From Neobacillus sp. SuZ13 (lineage in GTDB: Bacteria; Bacillota; Bacilli; Bacillales; Cytobacillaceae), in assembly GCF_030123365.1 (NCBI RefSeq), contig NZ_CP126107.1, positions 3,678,001 through 3,742,000 on the forward strand: a stretch of 64,000 bases of DNA, read 5' to 3'. A program made the translations under genes and the position numbers. Within the stretch, counting starts at the first letter, position 1; each line of letters opens with the position of its first letter. The notes under the pieces are model-generated. The model made no database searches, was not told where the DNA came from, and was given only the letters and a program-made list of their open reading frames with translations. Below, one piece after another: positions 8,449-17,622 of the stretch.

Positions 8449-10296
8449 CTACGTATGTGCTCTGATATATCTTTCCAACCCTTTATCACAACAATAAACA
8501 TAACACCCCTTCATCCCTCTAGTCATTAACGTTTTATATGTATTCCGAACAAGTTCTACCAGTGGGTCGGGTTGTCCCTTTTTTGGTTTGGCTGGTTTTG
8601 CTCCTTTATCCTTAAACTCTTCTCTTCTAACAATGAGCTTTTTCGTTTCTTCATCATAGCCCAAGTCTTTTCCAATAATCACACCCACATAATCCATTTC
8701 TAGACCTTGGACTGTGTGAATACAACCTATTTGGTTTGCACATTCTGGATGGATGGCCCAGTCAATTCTATTGGGATCATTCCACGGCAAGGCAAAGTTA
8801 TGTTCGTCAATGACAACATCATCAATAAGCTTTCCATCTACAATATTTTTAGTCCAATCCCAAGCGTAACCTCCTAGTAGTCTGCCGCCGCGTTTATCAA
8901 CAATTTCCTCTTTCAACTGTTGAGGACTGGAGACAATTTTAAAATCAAAATCCCCTTCAAGATTAAATGGTTCTTGATCATTATTCAGTATGCTGTCCAG
9001 CCAGGTGATGTAATTTCCTGATCCTGAGCACCGGTATTGCGATTCAAGTTCAACCGTATGTATATCCGCACCAAACCTTGCTGCTTCTTTTTCTACCTCC
9101 TTTACACTTCCAATATCCTTTTTAGAAATCTTCTGCAAATCATCAACAAAAAACACACTTATCAGTGATGATCTAATAATTTGCGTAACCTGGTTTTCCC
9201 CTTCTATCTTCTTTTTCATATGTCCTTGCTCTTTTAATCGATGTGCTTCGTCACAAATTAGGACATCAAAGTAATTTTCAGGTGTTTGTACATATGATGC
9301 AGATCCTTTAAACAAATCTCTTACTTCCACATGACCTGAAGAACCAATTAATTTTTTACGAAGAACTTCCCTGAAAGCTTGATTCGGAGTTATATACTCA
9401 ACATAAGCTTGTGATTTTAGCATATAGCTCATTAAATTTAATCCAATGACCGATTTACCTGTTCCAGGTCCACCTTTAATAATAATGACATGCTTTTGGT
9501 CGGTTTGTGCCTTGAATTGATTATATTTACTTACTACTTTTTCATATGCAACTTTTTGTTCATCTAGTAACACAAACTCTTCGTTGCCTTCAATTAGCGA
9601 TCCCACTGTTTCAACCAATTTTTTTGAAGGTCGAATTTTGCCATTTTCAATGGTATCTGCTATCTCTTTCCCTTTCCCTTTTGCTACCAACTTTCTAATA
9701 TTCTTTGCCAAATCACGATCATTGAATTGGAAGTACACGGGGGATTCCTTTAAATAACTGCTGTAGCGCTTGTCCAGAAGTGGTTCCCCTACACTAGCCA
9801 TAATATAATTATGTAAATAGGCACAAGAGTGAAGTTGAATCGAAGTCGAATCACTGTACAGAGATTCATTGAAATTTTGCAAATATCTCTTATATGAAGA
9901 TGCTTGATAGGCAGGGTGAACTGTTTCCCGTTCCCTTCCTCCTAAAAAAGTCCGGACAATGCCATCTCCTTCAGATACCTTTGCTTTCTGCCACTGTTTC
10001 AACTCAATGATTACTGCATTTTGTTTACCCTGTTCGTCTTGACCCGCTACAAGAAAGTCGATTCTTTTTTCAGATGAAGGCAGCTTATATTCTAATAAAA
10101 CGTGTGTATCCTCTTTTAAGTCCGCATCCCTAAGTACCTTTGCCATTTGGGGAAGTGAGTTCTCCCAAGACCTCAATTCACTGCCGGATACTACTTTATT
10201 CATTTTAGATAAGACGTTTTTCTTTAGAACGTATCCAATTTTATTTTCATAGATATGGTTTAAAAAGTTTGAAGAGGTCTCATTATAAATAATCAT
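8449..10296 (-). CDS. DUF2075 (schlafen-type) helicase fused to a PD-(D/E)XK-like nuclease
   Basis: 615 aa. The N-terminal region has RIDFLVAG...VIIELKQW, giving Asp80, Glu98 and Lys100 in PD-(D/E)XK spacing. The second half is a DUF2075 superfamily 1-like helicase with Walker A GGPGTGKS (275-282) and Walker B DVLICDEAH (DEAH box at 349-352). GCIHTVQGLEMDYVGVI and a late arginine-rich RNTYKTLMTRGMKG match the DNA/RNA helicase (DUF2075) C-terminal motifs. It overlaps the MazG-like gene upstream by four bases, so the two are translationally coupled. The pair is likely a defence or nucleic-acid surveillance unit. The nuclease assignment rests on the motif only. Its 3' end lies about 30 bases from tRNA-Sec remnant copy 1. 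Confidence 0.85.
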   Translation of the reverse strand: MIIYNETSSNFLNHIYENKIGYVLKKNVLSKMNKVVSGSELRSWENSLPQMAKVLRDADLKEDTHVLLEYKLPSSEKRIDFLVAGQDEQGKQNAVIIELKQWQKAKVSEGDGIVRTFLGGRERETVHPAYQASSYKRYLQNFNESLYSDSTSIQLHSCAYLHNYIMASVGEPLLDKRYSSYLKESPVYFQFNDRDLAKNIRKLVAKGKGKEIADTIENGKIRPSKKLVETVGSLIEGNEEFVLLDEQKVAYEKVVSKYNQFKAQTDQKHVIIIKGGPGTGKSVIGLNLMSYMLKSQAYVEYITPNQAFREVLRKKLIGSSGHVEVRDLFKGSASYVQTPENYFDVLICDEAHRLKEQGHMKKKIEGENQVTQIIRSSLISVFFVDDLQKISKKDIGSVKEVEKEAARFGADIHTVELESQYRCSGSGNYITWLDSILNNDQEPFNLEGDFDFKIVSSPQQLKEEIVDKRGGRLLGGYAWDWTKNIVDGKLIDDVVIDEHNFALPWNDPNRIDWAIHPECANQIGCIHTVQGLEMDYVGVIIGKDLGYDEETKKLIVRREEFKDKGAKPAKPKKGQPDPLVELVRNTYKTLMTRGMKGCYVYCCDKGLERYIRAHT

Positions 10297-10607
10297 TTAA
10301 CTTTTTCCTCGCTTTTGTTCACTGGATATTTAATAGCGTTTTTAAGCAGTTTGTTTGAGACTTCCTCTTCCAGATTAATATCCATCTTATCTGCTAGTTG
10401 AACAAGATAAATTAGGATATCAGCCATTTCCTCTTTAATATTTTGTTTTGATTCAGCTATCGCTTCTTCACTAGTTCGCCACTGGAAATTTTCAAGCAAT
10501 TCATTTGCCTCAAGTGAAATTGAAATGGCCAAATCTTTTTCATTATGATACTTTTTCCAGTCTCTTTCATCACGGAATTCTAATACTTTCTGTATTATTT
10601 CTATCAT
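10293..10607 (-). CDS. MazG-like nucleotide pyrophosphohydrolase
   Basis: 104 aa with the all-alpha NTP pyrophosphohydrolase pattern: SLEANELLE (about 31-39) and EEMADILIYLVQLAD (about 59-73), which provide the acidic Mg-binding residues. Enzymes of this family hydrolyse (d)NTPs to NMP and pyrophosphate. AGGAGA precedes the ATG. The stop overlaps the start of the DUF2075 helicase, so the two proteins probably act together, the MazG-like enzyme lowering or editing a nucleotide pool. The length is typical of single-domain MazG-like proteins. Confidence 0.85.
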   Translation of the reverse strand: MIEIIQKVLEFRDERDWKKYHNEKDLAISISLEANELLENFQWRTSEEAIAESKQNIKEEMADILIYLVQLADKMDINLEEEVSNKLLKNAIKYPVNKSEEKVK

Positions 10608-10800
10608 TTGTTTCTCTCCTATGATCCACTTTGCGGTCAGTACTATTTTCCTATTACCTTATTTTAACACTTGATGTTTTATAAATGCACAAAAATGTTA
10701 CACTTATACTATTAAAGACAATAGCTAATTTCGCCAGATGCTCCACTATTTTTAATGTAAGTGATAATTAAATCTTAAGTTTATTATCCTAAATAAAAAA

Positions 10801-10838
10801 ACACTCACAAAAGGTTGATTTACCTTATTTGTGAGTGA
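10801..10838. repeat. Hairpin repeat (CACTCACAAA type), copy 1
   Basis: ACACTCACAAA and TTTGTGAGTG form a stem after a short A-run. A diverged copy lies at 46061-46103, again followed by the GTCAGTCCCC-type hairpin. It could act as a terminator on the minus strand. Confidence 0.55.
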
Positions 10839-10880
10839 TTGAAGAGAATAGATAAGTCTGCATAATAGAGAGGAAAAAAG

Positions 10881-10928
10881 GGTTAGTCCTCCGGTGAAGT
10901 AAAGTTTTTATGCACCGGGGGACTAGCC
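10881..10928. repeat. GTCAGTCCCC-type inverted repeat, copy 1 (diverged)
   Basis: TTAGTCCTCCGGTG pairs with CACCGGGGGACTA. It belongs with the hairpins at 11196-11248 and 46122-46171. The whole 10608-11409 stretch has no convincing gene: the open frames in it are broken on the other strand and lack ribosome binding sites. Confidence 0.5.
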
Positions 10929-11195
10929 TAGCAGTTGTATTAGGTATTGCAATAGAAAAAAATAGATGTTGACGAATAAAGCAAGGAAATGGAAGGAAGA
11001 GTCCCAGAACCAGTCCCATAGATAAATTATCGGGTGTTGGAGTTTATTAGGAGTATGCGGATTGGTTCGGTACAAACAGCGCTGATGAAAATGATCGAAA
11101 GGAACGTAATGATGTATGCAGGGTGTTTTCCTAAAAAGGATTGCAAAAAGGGTTTTGATAATTCTTCTCAAAAGATGTACAAACTAACCTGACAT

Positions 11196-11248
11196 TGGGG
11201 TCAGTGCCTCGGAAAAGTAACGCTTTAACGAAACTGGGGACTGACCCT
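11196..11248. repeat. GTCAGTCCCC-type inverted repeat, copy 2
   Basis: GGGGTCAGTGCC and GGGGACTGACCC lie at the two ends of a hairpin whose middle contains AACGCTTTAACG. The middle of the copy at 46122-46171 reads CACGTTAAAGCATTAAC, so the family shares loop sequence as well as stem. Confidence 0.6.
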
Positions 11249-11409
11249 AAAATTTCTTGAAAATTTTTAGGCGATTACTGTAAAAAAGCGCTTCTAGTTA
11301 TGATACAGTTCACCGTAAAGGTTGTAACAGCGAAAATTCAAGCATTAAATTTAATTTTTAGATACGCCCTCTGGTTATTCATATATTAATAATATAGATA
11401 CATGAATAA

Positions 11410-12375
11410 TTATTTCTTAGAAAGAATTTCATTAAATGCACTGATAACCTCGGTCTCCGATTGTATCTTTAGAATATACTTATAATCTAACTTCATCCTA
11501 TTTTCTATTTCTTCGGGAGCTTTTTCTATATTTTTTTTATTTTCCTTTAACTGTTCCAATGTATTTTCTTCCTCTGAAGTCTCCCTTTTTGAATTGTCCC
11601 ATATATTAACCTTATCAATCGCATCAGAAGCGACCTTTCTAATGTTTTGTTGTTGATAAATTAATGTAGAGAATGTATCAAAAGTATCTATCGATTCATT
11701 AGTTAATTTCTCTAAGTCCCCAATTAAATATATATAGTTTGTAGTTAACTCTTTATTGATTTCTTGAAGAACTACTATATCTTTTGTTTTATCGTATTCC
11801 TCACGTAAAGTTTTAATTTTGTTTATTGAACTGTTTATTGCCTTATTTAATTCCAAAAATTCATGTAATTTTTTTATGTTGATTATGATTTCACTAATAG
11901 TTTCTGAAAGATCTCCTATAGGACTAACTCTGGAAACCTTTTTTAGCATATCTAGCTTACTTAAATGCTTTGACATATCTGTAATATTTTTAATTCCTTC
12001 AATATCTTCATAATATGGAACTATTTTTTCATTAATCCAATTCGTTTGTTCGAGTAAAAGTTCAGAAGTATCCTGGTAGTATGCATAGTTTCCTGCTAAC
12101 TTATCAAGTTCCAATTCTATAACTCTAATAGATTCTTTTTGCTTGTTAAACAGCTCTTCTTGAGATACCTCATTTGTTAGTTTATTTGTTTTCCCCTTAG
12201 TTTCAATTGTCGTCCCTAGTAATAATAAAGTTACTAGGCAGATTGGCAAATATGTAAACAATATTTTTTTCCTTGTTTTCTCCCCCCACATTAATGTCCA
12301 TTTAGGTTTAATTAAACCGCTTATACCTAACACAATAGCAAGTATAGACACAATCGCTAGTATATTTTTTATCAC
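11410..12375 (-). CDS. Membrane-anchored coiled-coil protein, unknown function
   Basis: 321 aa, GTG start preceded by AGGAGG. Two hydrophobic helices lie at about 5-22 and 40-58. The rest (60-321) is charged and strongly helical, with many Glu/Lys/Asn and coiled-coil character. No catalytic motif is visible. It probably sits in the cytoplasmic membrane with the helical domain on one side. It is monocistronic and lies in the segment between the first two tRNA-Sec remnants, so it is probably an accessory gene. I do not recognise a family. Confidence 0.7.
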   Translation of the reverse strand: MIKNILAIVSILAIVLGISGLIKPKWTLMWGEKTRKKILFTYLPICLVTLLLLGTTIETKGKTNKLTNEVSQEELFNKQKESIRVIELELDKLAGNYAYYQDTSELLLEQTNWINEKIVPYYEDIEGIKNITDMSKHLSKLDMLKKVSRVSPIGDLSETISEIIINIKKLHEFLELNKAINSSINKIKTLREEYDKTKDIVVLQEINKELTTNYIYLIGDLEKLTNESIDTFDTFSTLIYQQQNIRKVASDAIDKVNIWDNSKRETSEEENTLEQLKENKKNIEKAPEEIENRMKLDYKYILKIQSETEVISAFNEILSKK

Positions 12376-12525
12376 TTTTTCTTTCCTCCTAAAATAAACA
12401 CAGCTGCAGAATAGAATGTTTATAGTAATAATTTATTTCAACAAGCTTATTCGCTTTTGGTTTAAGGTGCGGATGTTCATCAAGAAAGACTTGAATAGTA
12501 AGCTGTTTTGCCTCCATCCACGATA

Positions 12526-12849
12526 TTACTTCAGATGCCCGTCTTCAAATTCTAGAACTGCTTCAGCCTGCTGGTCGGAATTCCGGTACCGAATGCGGAT
12601 GCGTTTTGCAGTGTCAGGACGATCTTCCCCGCTCAACCGTGCATCCCCCATCGGACCAAGCAAACTATTAATAACTGTGGACTTCCCAGAATTGAACATG
12701 CCAACAAAAGCTATCGTGTATTCCTCCTTAGAGGTATCAAGTTGTCTTTCAATATCTCTTATGTATCGTTGATAGCTGGCAGTCCCCATATCCATGCCTG
12801 CACTGTATTCTTTAATAACATCTAACTTTTCAGTTAACTCAGCAAGCAA
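12526..12849 (-). pseudogene. Truncated dynamin-like GTPase (N-terminal fragment)
   Basis: About 107 codons remain. They begin with a helix (LAELTEKLDVIKEY) and contain the P-loop GMFNSGKST, followed by NSLLG and a switch-like RPDTAKRI. Full dynamin-like proteins are 600 to 1200 residues; here a stop comes soon after the P-loop, so G3/G4 motifs and the stalk are lost. Codons upstream (..ISVYQG) remain in frame, but an in-frame stop (TAG) precedes them and there is no clear start. Intact relatives remodel membranes, some in phage defence. This one is not expected to work. Confidence 0.7.
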
Positions 12850-13276
12850 TCCTTGATAAACGGAGATAATCCATTTATTCTAGCCATCCCTGTCCTCCAA
12901 ACTTTCCTAATATATAGTTCCTATTACATATTTTACACCTTTTATTAGAATATTGGATATAAAAAACTATATCAATAAACCCATATAGCCAAATACTATA
13001 CATCTATCTTTTGTCACACCTAATTTAAGTTAGCATATGAAAAACGACCGGATGCGAAAAAATATGATAATATGACACATACACCCATGTGTTACCAACT
13101 ATGCAAAAAGAAGCTGCCCATCAATTTGAGCAGCTCATCAAATAACCTATGTAAATGATAAAAAATTCCATGTTACCAAAATGTAACAAAAAATAATCTT
13201 TCAGATGTTAGCCAACAACTTTACCTTTCAATCACTTTTAGCAAAAACCAAATAAACCCTTTTAAATCAAGGTTGG
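12850..13276. other. Gene-free stretch with a stray terminator
   Basis: It holds no credible gene. A hairpin AGCTGC/GCAGCT (13112-13135) followed by TTCTTTTT on the minus strand looks like the terminator of a minus-strand gene that has been lost from the right side. Confidence 0.5.
13112..13135 (-). terminator. Orphan intrinsic terminator
   Basis: The stem GAGCTGCTC/GGGCAGCTTC on the minus strand is followed by TTTTT. No gene now lies upstream of it, which fits a deletion next to tRNA-Sec remnant copy 2. Confidence 0.5.
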
Positions 13277-13344
13277 CGGGACCGCGTGGGAATCGAACCC
13301 ACCTGACCTGGCACGCAGGTCACAGACGGTTTTGAAGACTGTGG
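13274..13344 (-). pseudogene. tRNA-Sec 3'-half remnant, copy 2 (with CCA)
   Basis: It is the best preserved of the three. It has loop CTTCAAA (anticodon TCA), the perfect 6-bp extra arm GACCTG/CAGGTC, T arm GTGGG/CCCAC, acceptor 3' strand GCGGTCCC, a G discriminator and an encoded CCA. The matching 5' acceptor strand (GGGACCGC) and the D arm are not found upstream, so the gene is only a 3' half. About 61 of 68 positions match copy 1. The direct-repeat orientation suits tandem integration at selC. Confidence 0.8.
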
Positions 13345-13692
13345 GAAAAAACTTCAACCTTTTAACCCCTTCAAATCACCGTCAAATCAACGTTTAATAG
13401 AATTATATACTTGTATTTACTTGAAAAATCACTAGTATTTTACGTTAAATCCTACAGTATGTTATACAGTAATATTAATAGTTTTCAATACAAACCTTTA
13501 CAATATCTAACAGTAAAACTGACTTCTATGGTTTTAATTGTGTCCCTTAAGTAGACTTCTGAATGTTATATATTGACACTTAAATAATAAATATGTAGAT
13601 TAATAGTGTTTTATATCAAAATATAGGTATAAATAGAAAAATTTTCACCTATAATAATACTATAAAAATAAAATAATTTGGGGGAGTTTCAA

Positions 13693-14256
13693 TTGAAGTT
13701 TGTTAAGAGCTTATTAAGCAGAATTGTTATATCCATCATCATGAACCTACTAAACCCAGTTATAACAGTTATTGTTTCACGAATTAAAACCGGGGAATGG
13801 TTTGAATGGTTAAGTAGCCCTTACTTTATTATAAGCACCTCTCTACTAATAGTATGGTTAATTGCATCTTTGATTTATAGAAGGGTAGTGGTGATGAAAA
13901 GAAGAAATGATAGGTTCTTTACTTCTTTTCAATCACCAACATATGGTTGGGAGAAAATTGCAAAAGTCCCATTCCGTGACGTAATCTGGATCATACAAAA
14001 TCCTATTTACAGTATAAGAAGCTATGGTGAAAGAAATATTAATATTGACTCACTTGAAGCTTTAACTCCAGCTAGATGCCCAAAATGTGAAACTGAACTA
14101 GAAGAAAAAGTAAATTTTTTCGGAAGGTATAAATGGACTTGTATTAAATGTGGGTATAACAAAACTAACAAAGAAAGCATGTTTGTGGAATCTGAAAGGG
14201 CTGTTAGATTGGTAAAGAGAGAATTTGAAAAGGAAAGAGAGAATATTAGTAGTTAG
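13693..14256 (+). CDS. Small membrane protein with C-terminal zinc ribbon
   Basis: About 187 aa from a TTG start preceded by GGGGGAG with 6-base spacing; an earlier TTG overlaps that site. Hydrophobic helices lie at about 5-28 and 40-62. The C-terminal part holds CPKC...CIKC, a zinc-ribbon pattern, about 20 residues apart. The two cysteine pairs probably bind Zn on the cytoplasmic side. It stands alone between AT-rich non-coding DNA and its own terminator. I do not recognise the family. Confidence 0.7.
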   Translation: MKFVKSLLSRIVISIIMNLLNPVITVIVSRIKTGEWFEWLSSPYFIISTSLLIVWLIASLIYRRVVVMKRRNDRFFTSFQSPTYGWEKIAKVPFRDVIWIIQNPIYSIRSYGERNINIDSLEALTPARCPKCETELEEKVNFFGRYKWTCIKCGYNKTNKESMFVESERAVRLVKREFEKERENISS

Positions 14257-14272
14257 CTTATAGTATTTTTTT

Positions 14273-14302
14273 AGCCCACTGTTCATGAAGTGGGCTTTTT
14301 TT
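14273..14302 (+). terminator. Intrinsic terminator of the zinc-ribbon gene
   Basis: AGCCCACT and AGTGGGCT pair around a short loop, followed by six T. Confidence 0.8.
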
Positions 14303-14406
14303 GATTTATTTGATTTTGTAAATATTTAGTTAAAACATTTTTCCTTTTTCAGTTAATTTTCAAGACTCCTTTTTTCTTTTTCTTCAGTTATCACTTTGTT
14401 TAATCG

Positions 14407-14763
14407 TTAAGGTATCTTTCCATACCACAAAGCAGCTTGTACTTCTTTTTGGTCAATCCTTAGGGGTTCATAACCAGCACCAACTGAAACCATGTTCAAA
14501 GTTTCAAAAGCATTACCAATATAAGAGTTTTTCTTGATACCCATTTTAATTTTCAAAGCATCAAGCTTTCTTTCAGGTGCCACCAGTTCATCATATTTTG
14601 CCTTTGCTTCCACCATCTTTTTCAGATAGGATTGCTTACTTTCAAGCAGTTCCATTTGTAGTTTTTTAAATTCGTCTTGATGCTTTACAAAAGCTTTTGA
14701 TTTTTCAGCATCCAATTCTTCAATCACTGCTTTAATATCTTCAGTCTGGTACACTTCTATCAT
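14407..14763 (-). CDS. Small coiled-coil hypothetical protein
   Basis: 118 aa. It is nearly all helix up to residue 75 (ELDAEKSKAFVKHQDEF and similar), with a short C-terminal stretch that may be beta. GGAAG lies about 10 bases before the ATG. No known motif is seen. It resembles small accessory proteins of mobile elements but I cannot assign it. It sits in a zone of gene debris and may itself be a remnant. Confidence 0.45.
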   Translation of the reverse strand: MIEVYQTEDIKAVIEELDAEKSKAFVKHQDEFKKLQMELLESKQSYLKKMVEAKAKYDELVAPERKLDALKIKMGIKKNSYIGNAFETLNMVSVGAGYEPLRIDQKEVQAALWYGKIP

Positions 14764-14864
14764 GTGCAGTTTCTTCCGTACTTACTGAACCTTCTCCTGA
14801 AGTGATTCAAATCAGTTTTCCGTTGCAAGGAGTGTATACAATCAAAACTGCCCGGGAATTACCT

Positions 14865-15329
14865 TTTTATTAGATGAAATCAATTCTCTATCAAAACGAA
14901 GAGAAGCAGCCATTGCCTTTAAGAAAAAAATCTTATTCCAAGAACTCTTGTTAACATTTATCCCATGACTTTCATTCGCAAACCATTTCTAAAGACACCA
15001 AACAGGTAATTGAAGAAACGATTGACTACATAAGTCATCACTAACATCGGGCGTTCACTCTCACAGATTTGGCCAAAATGGCTGGTCTAAGCAATAGCCA
15101 TTACTCGAGGCTCTTTAAGAAAAATATTGGTTATAGCCCAATCGAATATTTAACACATTTGCGTCTGGATCGGGCTAGAGAACTTCTCGCTCATTCGGAT
15201 GAACGAATCAAAGAGGTAAATCAAAATTTTGGTTATGAGGATGAACTCTATTTCAGCCGCATTTTTAAAAAAATTGTCGGGGTCTCCCCTACTAAGTTTA
15301 GTGATGAACAAAAGCTGAAAGAGAAATAA
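14865..15329 (+). pseudogene. AraC-family regulator, decayed
   Basis: The last 86 codons encode an AraC-type double helix-turn-helix (MAGLSNSHYSRLFKKNIGYS ... FGYEDELYFSRIFKKIVGVS). Just upstream, QVIEETIDYISHH is followed by a stop codon, then HRAFTLTDLA continues in the same frame. Further up, DEINSLSKRREAAIAFKKKI belongs to the linker in another frame. At least one stop and one frameshift have therefore broken the gene, and the N-terminal sensor domain is lost. Confidence 0.8.
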
Positions 15330-15359
15330 AAAGTAGTAAATTACTAGGATTACGAACAT

Positions 15360-15910
15360 TTAAACTTTCTCCCTCACGACTTTTTCTTTGTTTTGATTTA
15401 CACACAATTGATAATAAGAGGAGCGATTTTCTATTAGCTGCTGATGATTTCCTATTTCTACAAATCTTCCTTTATCCAAGACGATTATTTTATCCGCATC
15501 TGGATGGTTGAAAGCCGATGAGCAATGATAATCGTTGTTCGGTCCTTTGACATTTCCATTAAAATATCTTGGACAGCTTGCTCTGTTTCTGTATCGATGT
15601 TCGCTATCGCTTCATCAAGAATAAGGACATCATTATTATCAATCATGGCTCTTAAAAAAGACCGCAGTTGCATTTGACCAGCCGACAATACGGTCCCTTC
15701 CTCGCCAAGCATCGTTCATATCCCCGCGGCAGCATTCGAAAAAAGGCATGAATATTTAATGATTTTGCTGCTTTAATGATTTCATCCTGTAACATGATGA
15801 TGATTTAAGCGGATGTTATCAAAAACTGTTCCTGAAAACACAAATGGATCTTGTTGAATAATACCAATGTGCTTCCTGAGATCGTGAAGGGCTACTTTAT
15901 GGCCATATAC
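15360..15910 (-). pseudogene. ABC exporter (MsbA/BmrA type) ATPase, decayed
   Basis: Pieces of the nucleotide-binding domain appear in order. Q-loop region LRKHIGIIQQDPFVFSGTV is followed by stops and a shift, then signature LSAGQMQL, Walker B VLILDEAIANID and H-loop IIIAHRLSTI. After a further one-base shift come PDADKIIVLDKGRFVEIG and the C-terminus. The signature Gln and the Walker B Glu remain, but the frame is broken at least twice and the transmembrane domain is gone. With the AraC remnant it shows that 12.5-16 kb is decaying DNA. Confidence 0.85.
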
Positions 15911-15962
15911 AAATTCGCTTATACTGACTAAAATTTGCGGGTCAAAAGTAGGGTCAAGATGA

Positions 15963-15992
15963 AACCGCCGTTGCTATGAACGGCGGTTTTTT
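15963..15992 (+). terminator. Intrinsic terminator
   Basis: AACCGCCGTT/AACGGCGGTT with loop GCTATG, then a T-run on the plus strand only. It is convergent to the hydantoin operon; the gene it once served is probably the broken AraC gene or a lost one. Confidence 0.7.
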
Positions 15993-16049
15993 GGCTTTGG
16001 AGCCAGCACCTTTTTTGCGAAGACTTTTATTTTTATAAGTCAGAGAAAT

Positions 16050-17525
16050 CTATTTAATTGAAACCTTTTCCTCCACAAGCCGCAACACATTCTGTTTATG
16101 TTTTGAATTCATTAAGATTAGATAAGAAATTCCCCCTACTGCTATCCCTAAAAACCAGTTATAGGTATAAAGAGTTTGGAGACTAGGAACTACCAAGCCT
16201 ATTAAGGCAACAATTACGCCTATTCCCATTGCAACAAATGCTCTTAGGTTCCAGCCGTTTCGGTAAGTATATTGTCCTTCCTTGACGAAGAAACTATTAA
16301 GATCATATTGACTGCGCCGAATTAAGAAGTAATCAACTATCATGATTCCTGACACCGGTCCTAATGTTCCCCCGATTGCCCCCACAATATTAAATATCGT
16401 TGCAGCATTGTTAAACCAAAGCCATGGAGCAAAAAATACACCAATTACGATGGAAATGATACCTGCTTTCACGAAATTAAGTTTACTAGGAAGCAAATTT
16501 ATAAGATCATATGCCGGTGACACAACGTTCGCTACAACGTTAACAGACAGTGTAGCAATTAATAAGGCAAATGCACCTATTAGTACTACAATAGGCTGGT
16601 CCTTGAATTGAAGTAATAGTTCAACTGGATCAGTGATTGGCTTGCCGAAAGCGATAATTGTTCCGGCAGTTATCATAATGCTCATAAAGGCAAAAAATGT
16701 CATCATAATCGGTAGACCTACTGCCTGGCCTATGACTTGATCTTTTTGGCTTTTTGAAAAACGGGTTAGGTCAGGGATGTTTAACACTAAGGTAGCCAAT
16801 ACACCTATCATTCCTGTAACAGAGAGGAAAAAGCTTTTCCAAAACTCCCCGCCAGACAACTTAGACTCTATTGAAAAAAGAGGAGCGAAGCCATCGGCCA
16901 CATTAACTGCCCAATAAACTAACCCCAATCCCAACACAATAACCAATGGTCCGGCCCACATTTCAAACCGTCTTACACGTTCCATTCCGTGAGAAATGAC
17001 CCATGCATGAAGCAACCAGAACGTCCCAAAGGAGATCCAATCATTTAGACCCATTCCCAAGAAAGTGTGTGCACCAAGTGAAACCCATTTAGGATATATG
17101 ACTGTTATTACAGCTCCTACCGCTTTACTACCCGCATAGGCCTGAACTGCAAACCAAAAAATAGCCACAAATGCTCGAATTAGAACCGGGACATGTGCTC
17201 CTTTATAGCCAAATGAAGCTCTAATCAAAACGGGGAAAGGTAATCCATACTTCGCACCACCAGCACTATTCAGCCAAATGGCAATGATCAATGCAATATT
17301 TGAAAGGATAACAGCTCCCAATGCCTGCCATACACTCATACCCATCGCTATTAGGCTTCCGGCAAGCTCGTAGGAGACAATATTATGAATCATTCCCATC
17401 CAGATCATGGAATAGGAACCCCACCCCCATGTTCTCTTTTCATTTGGAATAGGCGCAAGATCTTCATTATATAATGAAGGGTCTGGATTGCTAATAGTGA
17501 TAGTTTTTGAACTCAAAAGGATCAC
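16050..17525 (-). CDS. hyuP: NCS1-family permease (hydantoin/allantoin/nucleobase symporter)
   Basis: About 491 aa with twelve predicted membrane segments. The start region NEDLAPIPNEKRTWGWGSYSM (shortened) is typical of NCS1 cation symporters, which bring in hydantoins, allantoin, cytosine or uracil. NSAGGAKYGLPFPVLIRASFG is the conserved NCS1 loop. It is the last gene of the hyuABC operon, 97 bases after the amidohydrolase, so its substrate is probably the hydantoin or related cyclic amide cleaved by HyuA/HyuB. GAGGAG precedes either a GTG at 17525 or a TTG three codons later; the choice is open. The gene symbol is by context and family, not by close identity. Confidence 0.85.
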   Translation of the reverse strand: MILLSSKTITISNPDPSLYNEDLAPIPNEKRTWGWGSYSMIWMGMIHNIVSYELAGSLIAMGMSVWQALGAVILSNIALIIAIWLNSAGGAKYGLPFPVLIRASFGYKGAHVPVLIRAFVAIFWFAVQAYAGSKAVGAVITVIYPKWVSLGAHTFLGMGLNDWISFGTFWLLHAWVISHGMERVRRFEMWAGPLVIVLGLGLVYWAVNVADGFAPLFSIESKLSGGEFWKSFFLSVTGMIGVLATLVLNIPDLTRFSKSQKDQVIGQAVGLPIMMTFFAFMSIMITAGTIIAFGKPITDPVELLLQFKDQPIVVLIGAFALLIATLSVNVVANVVSPAYDLINLLPSKLNFVKAGIISIVIGVFFAPWLWFNNAATIFNIVGAIGGTLGPVSGIMIVDYFLIRRSQYDLNSFFVKEGQYTYRNGWNLRAFVAMGIGVIVALIGLVVPSLQTLYTYNWFLGIAVGGISYLILMNSKHKQNVLRLVEEKVSIK

Positions 17526-17622
17526 TTCTCCTCTAATGGTTTCTGAAAATATAAAATATTCCGAAATATTATCTTGTACAACTCCCTTACATGGCAGTCT
17601 ACATGGACTGCCATACTGAGAG

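Noticed and set aside
10825..11171. Two minus-strand open frames of 64 and 82 codons
   Set aside because: Low-complexity hydrophobic/aromatic composition, no ribosome binding site, overlapping each other and a hairpin repeat.
8353..13344. Functional tRNA-Sec genes
   Set aside because: The 5' acceptor strand and D arm are missing in every copy, so no complete cloverleaf can form.
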